From the NCBI GenBank assembly GCA_050953425.1, contig JBMNMQ010000002.1, positions 124,001 to 188,000 of the forward strand: a stretch of DNA of 64,000 nucleotides, in the 5' to 3' direction. Position 1 is the stretch's first letter. Each line of letters starts with the position of its first letter. This DNA is from RUG100 sp050953425. Lineage in GTDB: Bacteria; Bacillota; Clostridia; Peptostreptococcales; Anaerovoracaceae. Made by a program: the position numbers and the translations under genes. This document shows positions 44,233 to 55,027 of this stretch, piece by piece. The notes beneath the pieces are model-generated. The model was not told the origin of the DNA and did not search any database. It worked only from the letters and a program-made list of their open reading frames with translations.

Positions 44233-45356
44233 AACTTTATAATCGTATTTTCCGATCAAGTAAAGGACATAGCAGAACACAACCGCATTTGTGGATGCAA
44301 CAATGCTACCGTTCACATATCCGGCATCAGCAAACAAGCCCATGAATGCATGCCAGTTATTGAGATTTGTAACCTCATCCAGTGCATTCTTGAACTTTGT
44401 GAGATTGGCATCCATCTCTTCTTTTGTCACAACACCGGTTTCGAGGTTTTTGCCGCGCATAAGCATGTAAGCATAACGAAGACGAGCACGACGGAAACCG
44501 ACCGCAACAGCCATACGGATGAGGTGCGATGGATCAGCCTTCAAAATAAAGTTGTACGAGGTGCCGTCCTTCGGAATGCGGGACTCAGCGCAGAACTTAT
44601 CGATCTTGTCGTGTACATCATTATCATAAACAGCGAGAAGCGTCTCTATGAAGTTCTTTTCAGTCAGCTTCTGGCCTCCGGAGTTTACACGCACAAAGAC
44701 CTCTGCCACATCCTCCTCGGTCGCCTTAGCGTTAATGCGGAGCGTGGGCAAAGTGTATATCGACAGGTTGAGCAGGTCGTTCAGGTTTGTTTCGATTGCT
44801 TCCTCTTCTTCGTCAGTGAGGAGAGCCTTGCCGTTCCGCTCTCGACCGGCATTAGAATCTTTTATAAACTGTCTGCGGAACTTCGGGACATCATGGTTTG
44901 CGTCGGCCTCAAATACAGCGCTGATTCCACTAATCCACTCCGGATTCCGCTCGTAAGCCTCCGTCCACACCGCAAACTCACGGGTAAGCGGATTAAAAGC
45001 AATACGAATCTGTCGCTCGGAGTAGTTCTTGTCCTTGACCTTGATCCCGGATATCGCAGCCAAGAGAGCCGTCAGACGCTGCTGGCCATCAATTACCAAA
45101 TAGTCCGGCTGGATGTATGTCTTATCATTCGTGCCAATGTGGTTTATGGTCTCATAGCCATCGGGAGACTGCCATAGCATGATATAACCTATCGGATAGC
45201 CCTTCAGCATCGAGTCCAGCAAATCACGCGCTTTGCTGTCTTTCCAAACAAACGGACGCTGAAGGTCAGGAAGGCCAACCTTGCCGTTCTTTACATCACT
45301 GAGCAGATCGCCAACCTTGCTCGGAATGTTATCAAATAATTCTTTTCCCATGAGAC

Positions 45357-48300
45357 TTACTCCTCCTTCTTAGCTCCGTATGGTGCAGGATCTTCTGCAA
45401 CCATTGAAATCGGAGGCTCATAATCAAATGTATATACCTTCCCAGCATCCGACTTAGGAGCTGTCGGCTTCTGGTATGTCGCATTGAAAATCAAATCCAA
45501 CAGCCAATCCCTGAAGGACTGGTTCCGGCGGCTGCGGGTATCTCCCTGATAGGCAGTATACAGTTCCATGCCGCTGGACATGTTGCGAAGGATCGCTTCC
45601 CACGTAGCACGTTCGCTTTCATCGCGAGCATTCTGTATATCCGAAAACTGCATCGCATTCTGATAGCGCTCGTCCTTCTTGACCTCTTCGGCAATTTCCT
45701 GAATCTGCTTCTTAATTTTGTCCTCATCCGTCCAGTCGCAATTCCCCCACACATCATGGAACGATTCGAGGATATGCGTCAGCGTATCCATTTCAGGAAC
45801 CGGAATGCCTATATCCGTCTGAACCGGCACGGGCTTCACTTCTGCGTCCTCATTGGCCAGCGAGATAGACATGGTCTGCTGGGCAACAACACGATAACTG
45901 TCGAGATCGACGCTTTCTATAATCTTCTTGTAGTCATCATTTTCATCACCGACCTTCGGGAGCTTCGGCACAAGAAGAGTCAGGAAGATAGACAGCTTTT
46001 CCCAATCCGGCGATCCGTAGGGCAGGATGGACGACAGGAAGTTATAGGTGCGTACAAATCCCTTGGCGCTCTTTTTGAATTCCACCTTATCGTCATATTC
46101 CAACGCCTTGAATAACTCTACGCATCGGTCAATAATTGGATCGAGCTGCTCCCGCTCAGCGTTATTCAAATACAGCTCAACGAAAGTGTTCACGTCATCG
46201 TCGGTATAGACCTGCATGGGCTCCATGTTGTCAATCAGGTCATTCAGCTTATTTGCATCAGTCTCTCCGGAAAGAACCGTGGTCTTATAATACCGTTCGA
46301 AGGACTTCTGAATGTCTGCCGGATTATTGATAAAGTCCAAAACAAAAGTGTCCGACTTATAGGGAGCGCAACGATTCAAGCGCGAGAGCGTCTGTACCGC
46401 CTTGATGTCAAAGAGCTTCTTATCCACATACATTGTCTGCAGCAGCGGCTCATCATATCCTGTCTGGAATTTGTCCGCCACGACAAGAATACGGTATGGA
46501 TCTTTACGGAACTCCTTCTCTATCTTTACGCTCGGAAATCCGTTAATTTTGGCCTCAGTATATGTTTCACCCTTATAACGGGCTTCACCGGAGAAAGCGA
46601 TCATCGGCTTGTACTGGCTCTTACGCTCCTCAAGCTCTTTTTTGATAGCAAAATAGTATTCAATCGCCCTCTGAATTTGATGAGTGACGACCATCGCACG
46701 AGCCTTGCCCTTAATCTTCATCCGGACATTATTGTAAAAATGCTCGACTATAATTCCTGCCTTTTCCTCTATGGCATGAGGATCGCTTTCCACATAAGTG
46801 CGAAGGATTTTATTCGCTCTCTTTTTGTCAAAAAGCGGATCGTCATTGACGGTCTTGATTAGGTGATAGTAGCTCTGATAAGGCGTATAATATTTCAGAA
46901 CATCGAGGATGAACTTCTCCTCGATTGCCTGCTTCATCGTATAAACATCGTGCGGCTTGGCCTTTTTCGTCCCATCCTCATTCATGATCGGATTGCCGTT
47001 TTCATCTGTTATGATCTCTCCGAACATTTCAAGCGTCTTGTTCTTCGGCGTGGCAGTGAACGCAAAGTAGCTCGCATTCTTTGCCATCTTCTTGCCCTCG
47101 ATGATCGTATTGATCTTATCCTCAAATTCATCATCATCCGTGTAAACATTCCCTGAAATGACGATATTCATCTTTGCGGCAAGGCTGCCGTTCTGGCTTG
47201 AGTGCGCCTCATCTATGATAATTGCGAAGGTACGATTCTTATATTCCGTCGAAATATCGTTCAGGATAAACTGGAACTTGTGAACAATGGTAATAATGAT
47301 CTTCTTGCCCTCGTCCAATAGAGTGTGCAAATCAGACGCAGACTTTGCCCATCCGACAGTGGAGGAGACTTGCGTGAATTGTCTTATCGTATTCTTGATC
47401 TGCTTATCGAGGTTGATACGGTCGGTAACCACAATAACTGTGTCAAAGGCATCTTTTCCATCTCTCTTAAGTGTGACAAGCTGGTGCGCGAGCCATGCAA
47501 TAGAGTTTGATTTTCCGCTACCCGCACTATGCTGAATAAGGTAGCGCTGTCCGGCTCCATCTTTCTGCGCACGGTCGAGAAGCATCGTCACAGCCTTTAA
47601 CTGGTGGTACCTTGGGAAAATCTGCTTGTATGAAGTCTTCCCGGTGTCCTCATCCTTATCCGCAACGATCTGGACATAGTTCTCCAGAATCTTGGAGAAC
47701 TCTCTCTTCGTCAGGATGTCCTTCCAAAGGTAATCTGTCCTGATACCATTCGGATTCGGAGGATTGCCTGCGCCGTCTTCGAAACCCTTGTTGAAGGGCA
47801 TGAAATATGAGTCGTCCTTCTTTAGTTCCGTACACATCATGATTTCGTTATCATCCACAGCGAAATGCACGATACAGCGCTTGAAGCTGAACAGCTTCTC
47901 CGCAGGATCTCTGTCGGTTTTGTACTGCTTAACCGCATCGGCAGTATTCTGTAGCGTGAACTGGTTCTTCAGCTCCATCGTAATGACCGGGAGGCCATTC
48001 AGGAAAATGCAGAGGTCAAGCGCAAGGCGGCCATATTCCTTGGAATACTGCAGCTGACGAGTCACACTGAAAATGTTCTCGTCATACAGCTCCTGTGCCC
48101 GCTTGTTTCCCTTGCTGGGAAGCACCTGATAGAACTCCAGCGTCTTGTTCTTATATTTGAAACCTTTTCTGAGTATCTCAATAACACCTTGGTCGGATAG
48201 CTTTCGACTAAGCCTCTCCAGAAACTTCTTCTTTTCTGCCGGTGTATCGAGTATACGCAGCTCCGCTAAATCTCGTGGCTGTGTGCTTTGCAAATAGCGA

Positions 48301-48431
48301 AACAAACGCTCCTCATCAATCGCATACTCCTGATTGTAGTCAGCATTTGTCCCTTGCTCATAACCGTTTTCGTTAACAAGCCAGTTAACGATGAGAGTCT
48401 CGAAGCCATTCTCCTTAGTGTTACTTGGCAT
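45357..48431 (-). CDS. hsdR: Type I restriction enzyme R subunit
   Basis: The 1024-residue protein has an N-terminal PD-(D/E)xK nuclease (LALDLCIFLNGLPV, then MELKNQ). Two RecA-like helicase domains follow, with Walker A HSAGSGKSNS near 305, IIDEAHSSQ as the DEAH box near 405, AFTATP, and VVADKFQTGYDEP and TLSRLNRCAPY as the later SF2 motifs. It ends with a C-terminal helical domain. It translocates DNA and cuts when the HsdMS complex meets an unmodified site. Its start overlaps the hsdS stop by one base (TAATG). The gene is intact, unlike hsdM. Confidence 0.97.
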   Translation of the reverse strand: MPSNTKENGFETLIVNWLVNENGYEQGTNADYNQEYAIDEERLFRYLQSTQPRDLAELRILDTPAEKKKFLERLSRKLSDQGVIEILRKGFKYKNKTLEFYQVLPSKGNKRAQELYDENIFSVTRQLQYSKEYGRLALDLCIFLNGLPVITMELKNQFTLQNTADAVKQYKTDRDPAEKLFSFKRCIVHFAVDDNEIMMCTELKKDDSYFMPFNKGFEDGAGNPPNPNGIRTDYLWKDILTKREFSKILENYVQIVADKDEDTGKTSYKQIFPRYHQLKAVTMLLDRAQKDGAGQRYLIQHSAGSGKSNSIAWLAHQLVTLKRDGKDAFDTVIVVTDRINLDKQIKNTIRQFTQVSSTVGWAKSASDLHTLLDEGKKIIITIVHKFQFILNDISTEYKNRTFAIIIDEAHSSQNGSLAAKMNIVISGNVYTDDDEFEDKINTIIEGKKMAKNASYFAFTATPKNKTLEMFGEIITDENGNPIMNEDGTKKAKPHDVYTMKQAIEEKFILDVLKYYTPYQSYYHLIKTVNDDPLFDKKRANKILRTYVESDPHAIEEKAGIIVEHFYNNVRMKIKGKARAMVVTHQIQRAIEYYFAIKKELEERKSQYKPMIAFSGEARYKGETYTEAKINGFPSVKIEKEFRKDPYRILVVADKFQTGYDEPLLQTMYVDKKLFDIKAVQTLSRLNRCAPYKSDTFVLDFINNPADIQKSFERYYKTTVLSGETDANKLNDLIDNMEPMQVYTDDDVNTFVELYLNNAEREQLDPIIDRCVELFKALEYDDKVEFKKSAKGFVRTYNFLSSILPYGSPDWEKLSIFLTLLVPKLPKVGDENDDYKKIIESVDLDSYRVVAQQTMSISLANEDAEVKPVPVQTDIGIPVPEMDTLTHILESFHDVWGNCDWTDEDKIKKQIQEIAEEVKKDERYQNAMQFSDIQNARDESERATWEAILRNMSSGMELYTAYQGDTRSRRNQSFRDWLLDLIFNATYQKPTAPKSDAGKVYTFDYEPPISMVAEDPAPYGAKKEE

Positions 48432-49819
48432 TATTCATCGACCTCCTCGTCTACAGTCTCAACTTCTTCTGAGTCATCGTCTTCCGATATATCGTCATCA
48501 ATATCGGAAGTTTCGGTTTCATATTCAGGTATCTCAATATCTCGCACGTCAACTTTTCCTGTTACGACATCAGAAATCGTCCTTACCCGTAGTTCCTGAA
48601 TATAGGCAATTTCATCGTTCAGGCTATCTATCAGCTTTTCTATCTTTTCCTGCTCAGAATAGCAGTAATCAACAATGGCCTGCTGTTCGTCCAGCGGAGG
48701 AAGCGGAATTGTCATCCTTCGAATATCTGCATATCCTATACTCTGACGAACGCCTCCTCCCATTCCATAGAACACCTTGCTCACATCATAGGCATGGAGC
48801 ATCAGATATAAATACTCAGGCAAAATGTTGTCACGCGGTTTCAAGCATGTATAAGCTGAAGTTATTATTCCTGTTTCTGTGGCAAGCCCTACACGCAAAC
48901 TCTTGTGATCATTCTGTAGATCTGTAAGCCTTAAAATAACGTTGCCATCATTTACGATCTGATAGGTGTCAAATGAAGCAGGAAGTAATCCTCCCTTTGT
49001 GTTGATATCCTTGCGTTTAATTTTCCCGTAACTTAACGACAGTAAATTCTGGTGATGAACAGTTTTATTGGGGATTTTCTGTTCTGATGCAATCTGGAAC
49101 AGCATAAGCTCTTCCCAATGCGCAGGAATCTCCTTAACAAAACTTATCGTGCTCGATTTTTTTCTCACATCTTCACCAAGCCCGGATGTTATTGCTTTAA
49201 CAATTATCGAGTGCTTAAGCTCGTTAAGATAATCAATCTCATTTCGAGTCTCCCTGATAAAACGGTGCATTTCGCCTATTTTCCAATTAAGAAAATCCAC
49301 TATTTTATCTTGTTCGTCTTTAGGCGGCACAGCTAAAATGACCGCTTTCATATAAGGCACATAAATTTGACGCTGTATCGATCCCACGCCTTTGGAGGCA
49401 AGTACAAACTGATCTACTACGGCGCTATCTCTTACGAGGTAGTTCATAAATTCCGGATTGAGCACCCTTGGATTTCGCGGCTCCCAAATGTAATAGGCAG
49501 GGCTTATAATACCTCTATATTTGGAGACACCGACAGAGCCGCGCCAAGCCTGTTGATTGTTCAGCACAAAATCATCCGGCTCAACAAGCTGGTATTTTGA
49601 TGTATCATCACTCGGCTTATGAACTTGCTTTCCTGTTGAATCAGAATATCGTATTACTCCTCTATTAAGATAAACAGATAAAAGCTCCTCACCATCATTA
49701 TTTTGAACAGACTTAAGTCTGTACCATTGCATCAGTTTCTTTTCTTCCCAATGTGCTGGGATTATCCTTTCAAAGGGAGACAAAGATTTTTTATAGTCTG
49801 TATATTGTTTGATCATCAT
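48431..49819 (-). CDS. hsdS: Type I restriction enzyme specificity subunit
   Basis: The 462-residue protein has two target-recognition domains, each opening with the typical IPAHWEE phrase (near 20 and 230) and closed by coiled-coil spacers (PPKDEQDKIVDFLNWKIGEM; PPLDEQQAIVDYCYSEQEKIEKL). It ends in a very acidic tail (DIDDDISEDDDSEEVETVDEE). HsdS sets the DNA sequence for both modification and cutting. Its ATG overlaps the hsdM stop by four bases (ATGA), so the three genes are translationally coupled. Confidence 0.96.
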   Translation of the reverse strand: MMIKQYTDYKKSLSPFERIIPAHWEEKKLMQWYRLKSVQNNDGEELLSVYLNRGVIRYSDSTGKQVHKPSDDTSKYQLVEPDDFVLNNQQAWRGSVGVSKYRGIISPAYYIWEPRNPRVLNPEFMNYLVRDSAVVDQFVLASKGVGSIQRQIYVPYMKAVILAVPPKDEQDKIVDFLNWKIGEMHRFIRETRNEIDYLNELKHSIIVKAITSGLGEDVRKKSSTISFVKEIPAHWEELMLFQIASEQKIPNKTVHHQNLLSLSYGKIKRKDINTKGGLLPASFDTYQIVNDGNVILRLTDLQNDHKSLRVGLATETGIITSAYTCLKPRDNILPEYLYLMLHAYDVSKVFYGMGGGVRQSIGYADIRRMTIPLPPLDEQQAIVDYCYSEQEKIEKLIDSLNDEIAYIQELRVRTISDVVTGKVDVRDIEIPEYETETSDIDDDISEDDDSEEVETVDEEVDE

Positions 49820-51264
49820 CTCACCTCTTGTATGATTGAAGCCAACAGCCCATCAGTGCTCTTATCTACACTTTTTATATCAGCAATAATCTGAGACGGC
49901 TCACGTATCTCAGCTGGCTTATAAAAATATTTTGTAAAAGTCAACTCATACCCAAGCACTGCAGAGTCAATATCAATCCAAGCATCTGGGACGTAAGGTA
50001 CAATTTCATTCTCAAAGAAAGCCGTCATTCCTCCTTCATATAAGAGCGGAACCTGCTCGCTATCTTTTAATTTCTTATCCTGTTCAAGATTTCCTTTAGC
50101 ATCCTTGACGGGAACAGCATTCTCATCAATTTCCGTAAAATAATCCCTTAACGCTTTTTTACGCTTCGCTGTAATCTTTATACCTTTAGAAGATGCAGCA
50201 TCAAGAATCCATTCCATGAAAGCGTTAAAATCGTAAGCTGTATCTGATTTACACTCAGCACGATAGTCTGTGACAAGCGAAATCAGATCTTCATCTTTTA
50301 TTTCCGTCCTTGTCTTCTCAATCTGGTCATGCTGTAAGTTCACCTTTAACCTTAATGGTCTCAGGATGTCAACTGAATAATATCCAAATTCTTCATTCTT
50401 AAAGACCTTGCTATAATTAGGATCAGCCTTGTCGTACTTGAGATAGTAGTCAATTATCTGCCTCCGAATATCTGGTGTAATTTCACAATTTTTCTCACCG
50501 ATATTTTTCCTTAACGTGGACTTTAATGAAGTAGCATCTATCAATTGAACAAAGCCCCTCCTATTAGGAGCCTTGTTATTTGTAATGATCCACAGGTATG
50601 TTCCAATCCCAGTGTTGTAAAACATATTTTCCGGTAAGGCTACAATTGCTTCGAGTAAATCATTTTCTATGATATACCTCCGCAAATTACTTGCTCCACT
50701 TCCTGCACCCCCAGTAGAAATTGACGAGCTGTTATGCACCTCAACAATGCGACTTCCAAGCTCTGTTTTTTGCTTCATTTTACTAATGTTGTTTGCAAGA
50801 AACAGCATCTGAGGATCACCAATATCTGGAACAAATGAGTATTCTGGATTGCCGTCATAATCTATCAAAAATCTGGCATCCGTGATTTCCTCTTTCTTGA
50901 TATCGCCCCACGCTTTAAGCTCAGATTTCCACGGAGTTCCGAAGGGCGGATTTGAAAGCATAAAGTCAAACTCATCCTTCGGGAAGCCGTCATTAGAGAT
51001 GGTGGAACCGAAGAAGATATTGTTGACCTGCGTGCCCTCACCCTTAAGCAGCATATCCGCGCAGGCGATGGCATACGTTTCATCAAAGTTCTCCTGACCG
51101 AACAGGTTAATGGAGACCTTCTTGCCGCGACGCTCAGCGAGATTCTGAATGCAGGATTCACCGACAGTGAGCATGCCTCCCGTGCCGCAACGCTCGTCTA
51201 TCTTCCGACCGTCTTTGATACCAAAGTCATAATGTAAAATATGCCGAGGAAGCCCAGAAAACAA
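49816..51264 (-). pseudogene. hsdM: 5'-truncated type I restriction methyltransferase subunit
   Basis: The recognisable protein begins in the middle of SAM motif I: normal DPCCGTGGML reads here as DERCGTGGML, preceded by about 20 unrelated residues. Everything N-terminal (the HsdM_N helical domain, usually about 150 or more residues) is missing. The remainder is good HsdM: motif IV NPPFG, FFYNTGIGTYLW-like segment, and the long C-terminal region. The upstream sequence from 51240 is a hairpin and an AT-rich spacer. Lacking its N-terminal domain and an intact motif I, the product should not methylate, so the system is probably inactive or depends on other copies. Confidence 0.85.
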
Positions 51265-51283
51265 GGCTTTCTCGGCATTTTCA
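51237..51283. terminator. Bidirectional terminator-like hairpin at the truncated hsdM border
   Basis: Arms ATGCCGAGGAAGCC and GGCTTTCTCGGCAT pair with one mismatch around a nine-base loop and have A/T runs on both sides. It lies exactly where hsdM homology ends, so it insulates the type I operon remnant from the sequence to its right. Confidence 0.65.
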
Positions 51284-51450
51284 GTTTGATTTACAATCCA
51301 TTAAAATTTAGTATATCACCGTTATGGGCAGTATGCTGTAACGACTATCCTAGGTGTTTGCACCCTTTTCGCTATCCTCGTAAAATATCGTTAAAAAGTG
51401 TATAAAAATTAAAATGTAACATTTTATCAAAATCCTATCAATTCATATCA

Positions 51451-51505
51451 ATTCATGTTGTTTCACATGAATACGGTTGAAAACAATAGGTCTCTATGCT
51501 ATCAT
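51451..51505 (+). promoter_or_regulatory. Promoter of the HTH-methylase unit with adjacent palindrome
   Basis: TTGAAA (51477-51482) and TATCAT (51500-51505) are 17 bases apart. An 8-bp perfect inverted repeat, ATTCATGT-N6-ACATGAAT (51451-51472), ends four bases before the -35, preceded by the repeated ATCAATTCAT. A regulator site is likely; the small HTH protein encoded next is a candidate. Confidence 0.6.
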
Positions 51506-51548
51506 CAAGTCAAGCTTTGGATTTCCCGCAACGAATAAGGAGACTCGT

Positions 51549-51737
51549 ATGGAAGCAAATGAAGATAGATGGATCAACATTGCAGAAGCCGCTGCTTATT
51601 TAGGGGTCAACAAAGACTCCATACGTAATTGGATCAAGAAAGATTCAGGAATTCCTGCCCACAAAATAGGAAAACAATGGAAGTTCAAAAAGTCTGAGCT
51701 GGACGAGTGGATTAAAAGCGGGAAAAGCTCTATGTAG
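51549..51737 (+). CDS. Excisionase-type (MerR-like) helix-turn-helix protein
   Basis: The 62-residue protein matches the DNA-binding domain of the excisionase family: WINIAEAAAYLGVNKDSIRNWIKK..IPAHKIGKQWKFKKSELDEWI. Proteins like this accompany mobile elements and some restriction-modification modules. AAGGAG lies before the ATG. It precedes the adenine methylase gene by 24 bases and probably belongs to that unit, as a control protein or a recombination directionality factor. Confidence 0.85.
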   Translation: MEANEDRWINIAEAAAYLGVNKDSIRNWIKKDSGIPAHKIGKQWKFKKSELDEWIKSGKSSM

Positions 51738-51761
51738 AAATTTTAAAGGTGGTCATCATAA

Positions 51762-53730
51762 ATGAATATTAAATATTGGTCCGATTTAGTTGGTGTAGAC
51801 ATAACAAAAATTGACAAAAAATATGATAGCAATATTAATGATTCAGCAAAGAAATTTCGTCTTCTCTCAGCTAAAAAAATATTCTCAGCAAAAAATTTAA
51901 AGTGGGAAATATAGAACTGTATGACGGGATGATGCTTCCAATCATTGAAAGAAGACCGTTCGAAAATACAGAGGATGTTTTAAGATTTAATATAGCAGTT
52001 ACTGATGATGCCTGCCATAATGTGCTGATAGACAGCCGATATGACTTATTTGATAAAATCGGCATTTATTCTAACATCATCGAACTCGGTGCCAGGGAAT
52101 TTATATCGCCTTTAGATGGGAAAACAATCTTATATCACCTCGGTGCAGCAAAAAACACAGGTTACTTTTTCACTCCACCTTCTTTAGCTGTACGCATGGT
52201 CATAACCTCACTTGAGCATAATCCAAAAGCTCAACTTATTCTAGACCCAGCAACAGGTGCGGGATTTTTTTAGCCTATTACTTACTTTTCGCTGGAAAAG
52301 ATAAACACCTTATTGGAATCGAACTGGACAAACATACGTCAATACTTGCCAATAATATGCTCACATATATTCGAGATGCTTTAAATATTAATGCTGATAT
52401 TGCCATAGAATGCGATAATTTCTTTAACTATTTTAACAGAGTCAAACATGATCTCCGTTTTGACGCTGTTGTGATGAATCCGCCATATGGAAGCGTAAAA
52501 TTTCTATCATCGGATTTAACAGATGTAAGTACCGTTGCCAATTTATCAAAGGAAGAACTGAAATCGTTAAGCTCCGAGCTTAGGAGAAAAACAATCGAGT
52601 CCTCAGCAAAGTTAAGAAATCAATTTAAGGGCACCGGTATGGAGAATGGTACCTTAGAATATTCCAAGCTGTTTATGACGGCGGCAAACGAACTATTAAC
52701 GACTTCTGGGGCTGTTGTTGCAATTACGCCTTCCTCCTGGCTCGGCGATGAGACAAGCACAAAATTTAGGAAAAAGATTATTGAGGGTAAACATCTAAAT
52801 GAAGTTTGGATTATCCCTGAAAAAGCCAAATTTTTCAAAGGTGTAAATCAACCCACGAGTGTTGTTGTTATTAAAAAGGCGGAATCATCCATTATAAGTA
52901 TTTCAAATCCGGTACTTGAAGTCGACGACATAGAGAATAACCGATTTAAATGTGATTGCGAGTCAATATTATCCGTATCTGGAGATAAAACAAAATTTCC
53001 CAAATGCGATCTTCATGACATGGAAATATTGAAAAAACTTTCCCATTTTGGAAAAGTCAAAGATATTCATGAGCTTATAAACGCACGTGGTGAACTAGAC
53101 TTAACTCAGTATAAGACATATATATCTCATACGGATACGGGATACAGATTAATTCGAGGTGACCATATTCAGAACAATATATTAGTTTCGCCTGAAACCT
53201 CCGATAAAGATGGCTACGTCTTATTCGACGAATTTACAGACTTGATAAAAAACAGTACCAAAGAGAAATATATTGGAATGTCAAGAATTGCGATTCCTCA
53301 ATGCTCATACTTGCAAAAGGATAAGCGAATTGAAGCGGCTATTGTACCAAAGAACAGTATAATAAGCAATTCGTGCGACTTTTTGGCTGTAGATAGTTCT
53401 GAAAGATCCGATAGAGAAGCAATTCTACTATTGGATTGTAATAACCAGTTCGGTTGCCGAATGGCAATTCAGAATATTCAGCTACAATAATCATGTCGCG
53501 AATAAAGAAATTGATGAACTAACATGCATTTCATTTGATAGCTTGAAGTGAAAGTCAAAGAAAAGCTCTTAGTGTTCTATTTCAACGACTATAATTCTTC
53601 TAAACTTTCGCCTATCAAAGCCGATGCTTATATCGCTTCACTATATGGCCTCACGGCACCTGAATACCAGTCTATACTGGCTGCGATAGGCTACCAAAAT
53701 ATCAATGAGTATCTTAAGGAGTATTCGTCA
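51762..53730 (+). pseudogene. N6-adenine DNA methyltransferase of a type IIS system (frameshifted)
   Basis: The first frame starts at an ATG (MNIKYWSDLVGV) and breaks near 51905. The second frame carries the SAM motif I ending LDPATGAGF and breaks at a T7 run near 52272. The third has motif IV VVMNPPYGS, then ITPSSWLGDET and a C-terminal recognition part. Two more shifts near 53470 and 53548 are needed to reach YFNDYNSSKLSPIKADAYIASLYGL. NPPY marks an N6-adenine methylase. The sequence on both sides of each break is conserved. The exact end is uncertain. Confidence 0.75.
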
Positions 53731-54979
53731 ATGAGTAGCTCAGCAGTAGGCTGTAGAGATTCCGCAGCACCAAATGCCTACACTATCCAAATTAGATAAA
53801 TTGATGATTTCTTATGTGGAGCCTGGAGGAAATTGGGACAAGCATACCGGAATCTGTTCCTTCAAAAAGATTGGATCAAATTCGAGCAATGGCCAAAACA
53901 AGGGGCATGGTCAGAACCACTTATTATAGTAGATTGAGATACGATCAGCCGTCATACACTATTTCTACCTACTATAACAGGCCCGGGAATGGCGCAAATA
54001 TACATCCTTGGGAGGATCGAACGTTGTCTGCAAGGGAAGCGGCAAGGTTGCAATCATTTCCCGACTCATTTATTTTTAGAGGCAATGAAGCTGCTGTCAG
54101 AACACAGATCGGCAATGCCGTTCCTCCACTTCTCGGATATGCAATCGCCAAAGCAATAGAAAAGAAAACCGGTGAAGGGACTCAATTCTGTGATGTTTTT
54201 GCCGGTGCGGGTGGCTTGAGCTTTGGAATGGAACTGGCAGGTTTCCGCGGCATCGCGGCGCTAGAACTAAACAAATCTGCAGCCGAAACATACGCCGCTA
54301 ACCATGCCAAAACAATCAAAACCATTGTCGGAGATATTAACGATGAAGACATTCAAAAGGATCTCTTTTCATCGATAGATTAATGGCATAGATCCTACAA
54401 AACCGTGGGTGCTAGTAGGAGGGCCGCCTTGCCAGGGATTCTCTACTGCCGGCTACAGGAACGAAAATGATAAAAGGAATAAATTGGTTGATAGTTATTT
54501 GAAAATAATTCGTGTGGTTCAGCCACCCATTGTAGTGATGGAAAACGTTCCTGGAATATTAAGCATGAAAAAAGGAGATGTCATAAGGGGCGTTTATTCC
54601 GCGCTTCACGAATTAGGCTATCACCTGCCCAAGCGAACCATGGGTGCTGGATGCTGAACGCTATGGCGTTCCCCAAATGCGCAGACGAGTTATCATCATA
54701 GCGGCTAAAGATGAAACTCTACTGCCAGCCTACCCGCAGCCCATTTTTGCAAAGTGCCTCGGACGCAGAGAGCAAAAAGACGCTCAAGCATCTCTGTTTC
54801 ATGAACCGCATCCGGTAACTGTTGGCGAAGCTTTTTATGGATTACCGAACTTGATGCCTATAAATAGATACTACCCAAGCGACGTAGAAATCGATTCAAC
54901 GTACAGCGAATGGTGTCGCGGCAATTTAACGACAGAAGAATTCTTAACCAGACTAGAAAGCAAAAAGTTTAAACAGTGA
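53731..54979 (+). pseudogene. Circularly permuted cytosine-C5 DNA methyltransferase (frameshifted)
   Basis: The motif order is permuted: YVEPGGNW and the motif IX/X block (YDQPSYTIST; LSAREAARLQSFPD; IGNAVPPLLG) come first, then motif I FCDVFAGAGGLSFGMELAG, motif IV VGGPPCQGFS with the catalytic Cys, motif VI MENVPG and motif VIII YGVPQMRRRV, with the target-recognition part last. Similar permutation is known in M.BssHII-type enzymes. Frame breaks lie near 53745, 53835, 54380 and 54640. An AAGGAG site sits before the ATG at 53731. With the adjacent adenine methylase it would modify the two strands of an asymmetric site. Confidence 0.78.
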
Positions 54980-55024
54980 AGGTGTAAGATGACGCAAAGA
55001 AGGCCGTACGTCTTACACCTTTAT
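54978..55024. terminator. Bidirectional terminator between converging methylase and endonuclease genes
   Basis: Perfect 10-bp arms AGGTGTAAGA/TCTTACACCT flank a 21-base loop and are followed by TTTATT on the plus strand. The hairpin separates the rightward methylase unit from the leftward endonuclease operon. Confidence 0.75.
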
Positions 55025-55027
55025 TGA

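Larger units (their letters stand above)
42021..45351 (-). pseudogene. DUF262/DUF1524 (GmrSD-type) endonuclease gene split by ISL3
   Basis: The N-terminal part (373 codons, from 45351 to the IS) is a DUF262 ParB/Srx-like nucleotidase domain: DLQRPFVWKDSKARDLLDSML, and IDGQQRLTALLAAI with the DGQQR motif. The C-terminal part (42680 to 42021) is the DUF1524 His-Me endonuclease domain with KHHIFPKNYL and the later Asn/Asp residues. Removing the 1544-bp element and one copy of its 8-bp target restores a single frame (YDYKV joined to PPVTLQKV) of about 592 residues. Such proteins are type IV, modification-dependent restriction enzymes. It starts five bases after hsdR, so it belongs to that operon. 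Confidence 0.9.
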
